Below, in pieces: positions 50,634 through 59,831 of a DNA stretch of 64,000 nt; the first letter of the stretch is position 1, and each line of letters opens with the position of its first letter. A program made the translations under genes and the position numbers. The notes beneath the pieces were generated by a model that was not told the origin of the DNA, did no database searches, and saw nothing but the letters and a program-made list of their open reading frames with translations. The stretch comes from Gymnopus androsaceus JB14 (lineage: Eukaryota; Basidiomycota; Agaricomycetes; Agaricales; Omphalotaceae): NCBI GenBank assembly GCA_009733575.1, contig ML769514.1:116210-180209 (forward strand), given 5' to 3'.

Positions 50634-51721
50634 AGCACTATAAATCTCCTGGACACCTGGCCTGAAACGCACATCGTAAGCCAACATTGACTCATTTAAC
50701 TAGCGCATATTACTCGAATTTCACCTGTCGCACTAGGTATTCTTCGAGCTCTATTTCTGTCAACATCACGATGCTCCCCTCATCCTTTCACTCAGCATGC
50801 GATATCTTGCCTCTTTACTTATTGCTTATTATCATATACCCCGGCTCTGTTGATCAGTCCATGGCTCGTCGATGCATTAGATTCAGAAATGGCGCCAAAA
50901 CTATTGGTTCACGCTCATTAAATTACTCTCCTTGTTGTACTTGTTCTCGATCTAGTAGCCGTACCACCTTTGGCTTGATTTATTGTAGCAACCTACGCTT
51001 TCGATCTTCCAATATATTGTCTCTTTTCGCAGACCGATCCTGCTATCGTACTTGAACTTTGTAGGTGATATGCTTGGAGCACGATCTTCCAATATATTGT
51101 CTCTTTTCGTACACCGATGCTACTATCGTGGTTGAACTTTGATAGTAGGTGATACGCTTGGAGCAGTATCTCTCAGTAAGTAGTAGTAGGAAGTTTATTA
51201 CACCGCACATTTCTAAAAAGATTCTATCGGATTGCTGAAAGTTGAGGCGATCGATAACTTGACCTAGTGACTTTCAAAGAATTGACGGCTGGTCAACTCT
51301 GGGATTTACAAATAGAATATATATATTCAAAGGCAGATGCAGATATAAATACAAGGAGCGTTCAAAGAGAAAAGAGGATGCAGGAGAACAGAGTTGTACT
51401 ACAGCATCACCAGGATCTATGCCGAAATATAGCGTAAGGGAAGTAATGTATGGGTATGAGCCGTAGATGCAAAGAAATATGAATGTTACTAATGATACAG
51501 GCGCTGAAGAGTCGTGGAGTTGTAAAACATATGAGCAAAGAACGGTGTGAACTTGCCATGGATCATGGTTGAATAATGCGGAAAAGGAGTGGTGGTAGAG
51601 GTCATAGAAAGGAGACGTGGAAGGTGTAGAAACGATCTTTTGGGTATGGGAAGAGAGCAGAGAATGTCGCGCAGCGTAAGTGATATATTGAGGGATTGGA
51701 CATGGCTGAGAGCTCATTCAA
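50634..51721. other. Intergenic between pheromone 1 and receptor 1
   Basis: No separate gene is supported. It contains pyrimidine-rich 3' sequence and an 80-bp tandem repeat (51002-51165). Confidence 0.5.
51002..51165 (+). repeat. 80-bp tandem duplication
   Basis: Two adjacent copies begin CGATCTTCCAATATATTGTC at 51002 and 51082. They share most bases up to GGTGATAYGCTTGGAGCA. Noncoding. Confidence 0.85.
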
Positions 51722-51758
51722 AAGGCCTCTCGAGACGACTGCGTATGAACAGTGACTA

Positions 51759-53679
51759 TTATTCCGTCATGAACATCAGCACTGGACGAGTGTGGCTGAG
51801 CCATGGGGTATACACTCGGCGGCGAAAAAGGTCGGTGAAATGATAGAGCTGGTGCTGGGGGGCAGGAAGCTGCGAGGCAATGAACGGCACAGGTGTAGGT
51901 ACACGTGCGATCGCAGGATGCATCTGTACAGGAGATGGCCCACGGGAGTCGAGGTACGCGTCTGAGATAGATATGTCGTCCTCATCGCGATCATGATCAC
52001 AGGACGGGGAGGAGTAAGAGGAGGGTCGGCTGGAGCTTTCGGGTTCCTCCAAAATGCCACCGGGGGGTGTCATGAACGACTCTGTCGGAGACGGCAGCTG
52101 TGAATAACTTTCCTGTTTGTCCAGAGCAGAAGCGGCCGCATCAAGAAAGGCAGAATCGACATATGCTGGAGGAGCCAGACTTGGTGTGACAGGAGTACGA
52201 GGAGAGCAGGTGGAGGTTGAAGAGGACGGAGATGAAGGGCCATTGCTTAAATCCATACGAGCAAGGGATTTGCGGTACGGACCGAGCTCGACTTCGTCAT
52301 CTGGGAAACAGATGGTTGAGCGCGACTCGGCATCGAGCATGCTTTTCCGGATATTCTGTCGTGCTGAAGGCATACCCGAATCCGTTGGTACAATGTAGAC
52401 AGGTAGCATGTCCCTACCATCCGGTTTGAGCTTGAAATTTTTGAATCTACGCAATAGAGCACCACAGTAAGCATAAAACCTTGACATACTACAGGAAGCA
52501 CACATACCCGTTCACACCTCCCTTGGATACAGCCTGGAAGCCTAGTCTTCGGGAAAAGAACCAAAACATGCGTCGATAGTTCTTCATTGCTTCCTCGGCG
52601 AAACCAAAAAGCGCAAAGAAAATACACGCGCAGGCGATCGGTACCCAACGAGTAATTTGCACTGAAGCATAGCTCTTTGGGTCGCTACGCCAGATGACGG
52701 AGGGGATTGGTTGGACAAACCCGAAATCGAAATGAGTATCCTCCCATGAAATCCATGGTTGCAAAGTACCGTTTAAGCTGACATAGATTGTGTAAATGCT
52801 GATGGGTATAGTGCACATAATGTCGATTAACGCAAGGGCCATCAACCGAAGGTAGCGGCTTGGGTTAATCAATCTGTTGCTCGACGACACTTGAGCGAAC
52901 TGAACGCGTCGCATGTAGAATGACCGCAGTATCAAACCTGAGAGAATTAGTCAGACGCATGCACATAGGGGAAGTAGGAATACGAACTCGAATAAACCAA
53001 GGACACAAGACCAATGGCAATTGGCCACTGATAATAAAGAAAGTACGCCGGAAGCGTGTTATAGGTGACGCTAGTGCAGCCAATCTCCTCGATAATGTCA
53101 AATCTATGGCCTTGAACAATAAAGTCTACGATTTATAAGTTATGGAAAGCAAACCGGCAATAATTGTAGCACTAACGCAAAATCAGGACCAAAATAGGGA
53201 TTCCCACGGCAATTGCAATGATCGCTGTAGATTGCGCGTAGTTTCTGGATATACACAATGAGTTTGAAAGAATTATTGAATCATGAAAGGTACTCACGTC
53301 GTCCCGAGTAATCGAAACAGTTTGCGTAGAAGTGATACGGAACAAGCGTCGGTTGATACAAAGCGTAGAGGCTGGTATACCAATGCTTGCCCCAAGAATA
53401 ATCTGGGAAGCTATAACGACGATGTTAGAATCCGAATTCAGGAATAATAATCTCCAACTCACAAATATCGCACCAGACAGGAAAAAGATTGAGAGCGGTG
53501 TCAGCCCAAATGACTGAGTTAATGCCTGTAACAAGACAGGCGAGCCCAGTCCATATCATGAAGGCACAAGTCCCAGAGTTCCATGCTTGAAAATGCCACG
53601 AAAGAGGAATGGCGCAGAGAACGAATCCAACGAAAGCGAGAACTGGAAAAAGGGGATAAGTCGGATCCGAAGCAAGCAT
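51759..53679 (-). CDS. STE3: STE3-like pheromone receptor 1 (B mating type), reading frame disturbed
   Basis: The start codon at 53679 (MLASDPTYPLFPVLAFVGF) opens a seven-helix receptor: AWNSGTCAFMIWTGLACL, NSVIWADTALNLFPVWCDI, GASIGIPASTLCINRRLFRI, IAIAVGIPILVLIL, NTLPAYFLYYQWPIAIGLVS, RYLRLMALALIDIMCTIP and IACACIFFALFGFAEEA. Exon positions match receptor 2 at 56010. Exons 1, 2 and 4 have identical lengths to those of receptor 2, but exon 3 (53177-53244) is 68 nt instead of 67. Splicing the intron before it (53245-53297) therefore breaks the frame, whereas reading through that intron is open and in frame. The cytoplasmic tail also loses one base near 51840, so the frame ends at 51759. The conserved tail IIVTVHTQSSREAF sits in another frame, ending near 51722. 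It may be a variant or a dying receptor. It lies divergent from pheromone 2. Confidence 0.85.
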
Positions 53680-54267
53680 AGTCAGGAGGGAAGAAATGGA
53701 TGTAGCATCAGTGGCCACAATACCTTTTTCAAGCCATCGCCCTTTGTTCCCTCAAAATGGACGCCTCATTGTTGAGGACAATGGAGGTTTATGGATTGAA
53801 ACTATTGACTGTGGGAACTTTGATCATATCAATGGGCGCCTATTCGATCAACGGGCGCGTAAGTTGAAGTTGAAGCAGCTTGCAGACTGCAGTTGCGACT
53901 CCATCCTCAACTTTCCATCCACTATTAATCGTATATGTACATCATAGATTATAGTATCATATAGCTGCACAAAGCCAGGGTTTTCTGCTCTCATAGATGC
54001 CGTCGGAGGTCCGAATTCGGATTGGCTCCGCCATTGTGGCTCTTCCATTCTCTTTTCTCATTGTTCTCAAATTTTCGAACAATGAGGTTGGCATAAATTT
54101 TCACATATTGCTCATCCAAGAACAATGATTCTTTACAGACAATTACCCGGACTGGTATAAAACGCACTAATGGACCAGCGTCAGGGCTAGATATCCTATC
54201 TGTGCTACCTATCTTCTATCTATACCTCCAGCGAACATCCCCGCGCAACATCTTCATCTTATCCGCA
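53680..54267. promoter_or_regulatory. Shared promoter of receptor 1 and pheromone 2
   Basis: This 588-bp divergent promoter holds GAACAAAG (minus strand, 53742-53749) about 60 bp upstream of the receptor start. It also has an inverted pair CATTGTTC...GAACAATG at 54059-54084 and another GAACAATG at 54120-54127, about 150-210 bp upstream of the pheromone start. No other gene is seen in it. Confidence 0.5.
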
Positions 54268-54442
54268 ATGGACGCCTTCGAACCCTTCGATCTCTCTACA
54301 CTTACTCTTCCCGCTGGTACTTCAGCTGGTGAAAGTTTGTTGTCGAACCTCTTCAGCAGCAGCTGATTCGCCAAGTCTTCCTATAAACTTCGAGGAAGAC
54401 CCCGATTCCTCCACATATACTGGCTTCTGTGTTGTCGCGTAG
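54268..54442 (+). CDS. Mating pheromone precursor 2 (CaaX = CVVA), needs a tiny intron or is frameshifted
   Basis: The start MDAFEPFDLSTLTLPAGTSA resembles the other precursors, and the end FEEDPDSSTYTGFCVVA carries a CaaX box (Cys-Val-Val-Ala). The two halves are one base out of frame: the 5' frame stops at TGA right after a CAG-repeat (54353-54365). A 46-nt intron (54317-54362, GTACTT...CAG) or a 40-nt one ending at an earlier CAG would restore a precursor of 42 or 44 residues, within the usual size range. No good branch-point sequence is visible, so a one-base insertion in the CAG run is an equal possibility. The gene lies divergent from receptor 1, mirroring the pheromone 3/receptor 2 pair. 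Confidence 0.7.
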
Positions 54443-54917
54443 CGACCTATACCCGCATTATTGATACGAGTTTTGTATAAACTCTCGTAAGTTTAGACCT
54501 CTTCTTTCGTCGGCTCCCACAGCTCACCTCGTTGTCTTTCTTCTAGATGGACCGTTTCCTTTTACCATCCGGCGACGAGTACTTTGATAGTCTCTCGCCA
54601 TCATCAACTTTGGATTATCATTATTCAATCTGTCTTTTTATCATTATTCTTTTCCAGTCTCGCTGTTGAAAGCGATTGACTGTCGACACTGTCCTTTCTC
54701 TTGGATCACCTTTCGACCTTCTCGTGTATTCACTTTTATGAGTTCCGTCTCTGAACAGTAAGTCTCTGTCCCTCGCACCGTATGTACGTTTCGCTCACTC
54801 GCTTCGTTATTTTTTCTCGATAGATTGTCTCTCCTTACCCTGCATTATTATATTGTTATTCCCGTGCCGTTGTATCGAGTAGTTTATTTTGTGCTATACA
54901 TGAATCTTTTTCTTTGC
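54443..54917. other. Intergenic downstream of pheromone 2
   Basis: T- and C-rich sequence without a coding signal; probably 3' UTR of the pheromone transcript. Confidence 0.45.
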
Positions 54918-55316
54918 TCAAGCTACTGATTTTGAGTTCATTCTGTCGGCTGGTTGGTCCGACTGGTGCGCCTCCAAGCTCGAGTAGTCGATATTACAAT
55001 CTTGATTGTACAGCGGACGCCGACAACCGAGAGGCGTGCGGATGAAGATATATCGACATCCGGCCTCAGTGCAGTTCTTCTTGAGTTCTTCATATACATA
55101 ATCGCTTAGTATGAGGGGAAGAAGATGTCCATCTTCATAGTCTCCTAAACAAACCAACACAAACCAACAGTGTAATTTCATGACATACGCCAAATTGAAA
55201 CATACGCAGTTGATCAACCTAAGAACTTCCAGAAATTGCGCTTCAGCCTCATCGAAAGTTGCGTAATGGCGGTGACGGACGAAGCGCGACGCATTGGAAG
55301 TTCCACTCAGTGTATC
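54918..55316 (-). other. Possible coding fragment, unassigned
   Basis: Two stretches join across a plausible intron with GTATGT at its donor and TTTAG at its acceptor: HYATFDEAEAQFLEVLRLIN, then GDYEDGHLLPLILSDYVYEE and LKKNCTEAGCRYIFIRTPLG. The composition and even residue mix look protein-like. The frame is closed upstream by a stop near 55325, and no ATG fits. It may be the last exons of a small gene or a relic within the mating locus. I cannot name a family. Confidence 0.3.
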
Positions 55317-56009
55317 TCGAAAAGTTGCTCAAAAGTACTAGTCAATTATTATTATACAATTCATGTCCGACATGATGAAGTTATAAGCGTCAACTTCAAG
55401 CTGCGCGCAAGCCAATAAGATAGTGTGTACAATGCTAGTAAGACTCGGTACAGACATAGATGAATACCGTGGTACATCGACAGAACCGAGAAGATGATGC
55501 GAGAAAATGTGGAAGTACGGCGGATATGGGGTAGCAGGAGATCATACTGTAATCGTAGTATGGGTATGGGCAGAGCGAGCAGAATTGTAAGAAAGATCAT
55601 TAATAGGCATGTAAATTACTCGAGTAGACGACGAGACGATTGTATGTAGAAAATGCACAAATAAAAAGTAAAAGCTAGTGATACAGAAAATATTTGGATT
55701 TGAATATTTGGTTTGTTTTACGAAACGAAACGAGGCGAAAAAAAAATATCATTTTGGATGAGGCGAGGAAGGGGGATCATATCTGTAACGAAAAAGCAGG
55801 GGCCTGTTGATACTGAGTCATGAATAATGCGGGAAACGAGTGGCAGAGATCAAATGTGATCACGAAGGGTAGGGTATGTTTAAGAACGTCCGGGTCCAAT
55901 CTTGCAATTTTGAGGGGAAGGAAGAGGATCTTCGCACAGCGGAATACGTAGAGTCGATATCGATTTCGGGCGTGAGCGTAAGCAAGCAGCAAAACGCATG
56001 TCGTAATTA
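55317..56009. other. Intergenic, 3' flank of receptor 2
   Basis: AT-rich with short A-runs near 55740; no gene seen. Confidence 0.5.
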
Positions 56010-58076
56010 TTAGAGTGTCTCTCTCGACGACTGAGAATGCACAGTGACCAGTATCCCGTTACTGTTACTGTTGCTCGCATTCGGATTTCTAGACAAGTGC
56101 GACTGAGTCGTTGGATAAATAGTCGGCGGCGAGAACGGCCGATGGAACGCCAGAGTCTGTGGTTGAGACACAGGAGTCTGCGAGGCAATGAATGGTGGCA
56201 TGAGGGTGGGCAAACGTGTAGTAACGGTAGAAAGCTGAGGATGGTGTACCTGTATTGGAGATGGCGAGCACGAGTCGGGATATGCATCAGTAATGGAAAT
56301 GCCGTCGACGTCGTCGTGGTCATGGACAGGGTTCTCGTCGTTCTGCTCCTGCCGCGAGAAGGATACCATAGATGGGCAAGAGTACGAGGAAGGTCGAGTG
56401 AGATGTCCCGAGTCATTAATGTCCTGCATGCTTGGGAGCGTCGTGAACGAAAAGGCTGACGGGGAATGAGGGTGCGAATCTTCACGTTTTAATGCCAACG
56501 CCATGGCATCGAGATGCGCAGAGTCGACGTATGACGGAGGGGCCATAGTCGGAGTGACAGGCGTAGTTGGAGAACAACTGGACGAAGAGGAGGGAGATGA
56601 TGGAGCAACACTGCGAGTCGAGTGACGGTTGCGGTAGGGACTGAGTTCAACATCGTCGCCGTCGTCCGGAAAATATATCGTCGAGCGGGATTCAGCGTCA
56701 AGCATGCTCTGCCGGAGGACAGCCTTGCGTGCTGAGGGGATAGCTGGACCTGAACCCGTTGGAATCACGTACACGGGAAGTGAATCGCCATCGTCTGGTT
56801 TGAGCTTGAAGTTCTTGAGCCTAAGTTCCAAGAAAATTAGAGTGAGCATAGAGTAGAAAAGTTAGAATAACGTACCCAGAAAGAATACCGCCTTTGGTTT
56901 TTCCACCTCCCTCGGAAGCAGGTCGGAAGCCCAGCCGCCTAGCGAAGAACCAGAACGCTCGACGGTAGTTCTTTTGTGCTTCTTCTGCGAAACCAAAAAG
57001 CGCAAAGAAAATAAATGCGCAAGCAACAGGAACCCAACGATTGAGTTGGACACCAATCACCAACGACGGATCGCTGCGCCATATAACAGACGGTACTAGA
57101 ACTACATGGCTAAAATCAAAGTGCGTGTTTGCCCAGGATATCCAAGGTTGCAAGCCCACTCCATCTAGTTCAAGATAGATGAGATAGATTCCTATGGGTA
57201 CGGTACACATGATATCGATGAGGGCAAGGCTCATTAGTCGAAGATATCTGCTGGGATTGATAGCGTTGTTCGAGGAGAGAAGCTGGGAAAACTGGATACG
57301 GCGCATGTAGAATGAGCGTAATGTGAGACCTGATTTACGAATAGATCAGTGTATGTTCGTCAAGAGAAGTAAAATGAATGGATACGCACTCGAATACACA
57401 AACGACACCAGTCCAATCAGAATAGGCCACATGTAGAAGATGAAGTATGCGGGGAGAGTGTTATACGTAGTCGGTGAGCATCCGTATTCTTCGACGATGT
57501 CAAACCGGTGGCCTTGTACGATTATATCTGCGAAAGACGCTCAGTTTGATCCATGAAAGAGTTGGGAATAAACGCATACTTACGCAAAATCAACACCAGT
57601 ATAGGCAATCCAAGCACAATAGCAACATCTTCATAGATTGCGCGTCGTTTCTGGAGACTAACTCAGTATATGGATATCGAACAAAGAAAAGAACGTACAT
57701 CGTCACGGGTGATAGACACAGTCTGCGTAGAGGTGATACGGTATAGTCTCCGAGTGATACAAAGTGTTGAAGCTGGTATACCGACCCCCGCGGCAGTTAT
57801 AATTTGGGATGCTAACATAGCGATTAGCAGCGTCATAAAGACGGAAAGAAAAAACTCACAGATATCACACCATACCGGTGCAATATTAATCGCATTATCC
57901 GCCCATATCACCGAGTTAGTTCCCAAAATCAAGCAAAAGACTCCGACCCAAATCATAAACGCGCAGGTCCCAGAGTTCCATGCTTGCCAGTGCCATGGTA
58001 ATGGAATAAGGCAGAGGATGAATCCGAGGAATGCAAACGTAGGATAAAGTGGAAAGGTGGGATCGGACGCAAGCAT
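56010..58076 (-). CDS. STE3: STE3-like pheromone receptor 2 (B mating type)
   Basis: Six exons (57860-58076, 57699-57811, 57584-57650, 57390-57527, 56876-57329, 56010-56820) join exactly to 599 residues. All five introns are 46-60 nt with GT-AG ends. Helices are visible at FPLYPTFAFLGFILCLIPL, CAFMIWVGVFCLILG, ASQIITAAGVGIPAS, VAIVLGLPILVLIL, YFIFYMWPILIGLVSFVY, LMSLALIDIMCTVPIGIYLI and VACAFIFFALFGFAEEA. These fit the seven helices of class D (Ste3p-like) GPCRs. The cytoplasmic tail is long and Ser/Pro-rich, ending GILVTVHSQSSRETL. The receptor senses a farnesylated pheromone from a compatible mate and signals through a G protein to the mating MAPK cascade. No defect is seen. It is divergent from pheromone 3 and paralogous to receptor 1. 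Confidence 0.95.
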
Positions 58077-58571
58077 TGCGTAGCGTACGGGGAAGTATGG
58101 AAGGATGAAAGATCCATCCTGAAGCCACTTTTCTCATTCCAAGGCCCTTTGTTCGCCCGAATTGGTGAACGCATTGTGCAGACAATGAAGAAGGACAATG
58201 GGCCTTTCGAATTGATGCTGCGGCATCTCTCGGCTGATTAGCGCCCATTTTCGATCCAGCGTTCCAACATCATTCCGCACTCAGCAAACGAGTCCGACTG
58301 TAAGTTTTCACTTGATTTTCACAAGTTTTCTCTCTCATTAGGCTTTCGGAATTCAGAACGAGATTACTTCGTAAGACAACTGAACGTGATTCTGCAAGGA
58401 CAATTGTCAATATGGCCATTGTGTCCAATTCTGGCAGGCGGTTATTGTCCCCCTTGCTATAAATTGATGTTCGCTTTGCAGAAAAAATAATCTATTTTTT
58501 CGCGCAACCCCCCTACTACTTCCGCTTTTGAAAGCTCTAGACTTAACCTCGAAGCTACACAAATCTCTCCA
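58077..58571. promoter_or_regulatory. Shared promoter of receptor 2 and pheromone 3
   Basis: This 495-bp divergent promoter contains GAACAAAG on the minus strand at 58147-58154, about 70 bp upstream of the receptor start. The receptor 1 promoter has the identical 11-mer GAACAAAGGGC at nearly the same distance. ACAATGGGCC follows near 58195, and ACAATTGT and ATTGTGTCC near 58400-58430. Confidence 0.5.
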
Positions 58572-58745
58572 ATGGATTCTTTCATCTCAATCGAATCCCT
58601 GCTTCCTACGTCCGCCGGCGTCACATCAGAAGATTTCTTTTCTAGCTCGTCATTCATGAATGACAACGAGCCCTACTCCGCTTTGCCAGTGAACTCGGAA
58701 GAAGTGGGAAACGGGGCCGAACTTGGTTACTGTGTCATATCATAG
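58572..58745 (+). CDS. Lipopeptide mating pheromone precursor 3 (CaaX = CVIS)
   Basis: A single exon of 57 residues opens MDSFISIESLLPTSAG and ends NGAELGYCVIS. CVIS is a CaaX box for farnesylation. The start motif MDSF, the Ser-rich pro-region, the acidic stretch (NSEEVGNGAE) and the aromatic residue before the Cys agree with precursor 1 (GFCVIA). N-side processing probably occurs near the acidic pair EE, but a clear ER/EH cut site is not visible. It is divergent from receptor 2, 495 bp apart. By the rules of tetrapolar mushrooms, a pheromone should not activate the receptor of its own haplotype. Confidence 0.92.
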   Translation: MDSFISIESLLPTSAGVTSEDFFSSSSFMNDNEPYSALPVNSEEVGNGAELGYCVIS

Positions 58746-59831
58746 GTAGGTCGCTTCGGATTCGGAGTGCCAGCCCGTTGCTTACTTTCATCTCGGGTAG
58801 TAGTCTTCACTCCTTCCTTTTCCGAGTATCCTGGTCAAAGCTATTCGAGAAAGAGTCAGTATGCTTTCTCTAGCTCGATTGGGCCAGTGCTGATATCCGA
58901 TTCCAGATTCATATTTTATGGTCACTTTGACAGTGACTCTCTCATCATTGCTATCATTCCTTACTCTCCTTCTCGAGTCTCATCCTGACTCTTTATATCC
59001 ACTCCTTGACTGCATTATAGTCTTTCTTCTGCTTTCATTTTTATTCGCTTTCGCCTCTTCGTCTTCATTGGGTGATCGTACGCGCTACCGTTTTTTATTT
59101 AACTCCTCTTCTGTACCAGTCTGCCATATGTAGCCTGTTGTCGGTGTATTTTTAAGTACCCTGTAGCCTGTAGGGAAAGTCAGACTTGAGTAGAAATCGG
59201 ATCCTACGCTCTAATTTGCAGCGATGTACTTTATGATCGTGTGATATAGTACATGCTAACTTGAATTTGAGTGTTCAACGTTAATCTGCCGCCATTCTAA
59301 AGCTACCAGAGCAGCGGAAGCGAATGAATCCTTGTACGTTTCGAATCAGAACAATGAAAGATTGACAATGCAGAGGACAAGGATCGGTGGTTTCAAGTAC
59401 TTTCTTTTTTCGCCTTTCGTTTTGGATTGTGTCTTTCCGTGTGCTCTGTCTATAGCAAGTGTTCTTGGTGTAATCGTTGACGGCCTAATTCCAATGCTTC
59501 TGCGTTGCCAGTACTGTAAGTATGGAAGAAGAGGGCGTACGTGTGACGCGCATATCATCCAGATACACGATAAACTTGGAACCAAGAGGAGACCGACTGC
59601 AGACTGCAGTAGTTAATTCACAACTTACATGTATCCCGGTCATTGACAAGTGGGCATCGGAGAGAGCTGCTGAGTTTGACGTAAACTTCCAACTGTTTTC
59701 CTCACAAAGAAGGACTGGATATTTCTGTTTCGGAATGATAGAAAGAATTGAACACAAGTAGAAATATTAGAGTGAGAAACAGCGGAGAGCACCCAAAGGT
59801 CCAAAAAAGCTAACAAGTATAAATCTTGTAC
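58746..59831. other. Intergenic, no supported gene
   Basis: The 3' flank of pheromone 3 is pyrimidine-rich. Open frames at 59485-59761 on both strands lack recognisable motifs. TGGTCACTTTGACAGTGAC at 58919-58937 also occurs at 48268-48286. Confidence 0.45.

Noticed and set aside
57663..58076. An uninterrupted first exon of receptor 2 reading through to 57663
   Set aside because: It contains a 48-nt in-frame intron (57812-57859); splicing restores WCDISSQIITAAGVGIPA, which matches receptor 1.
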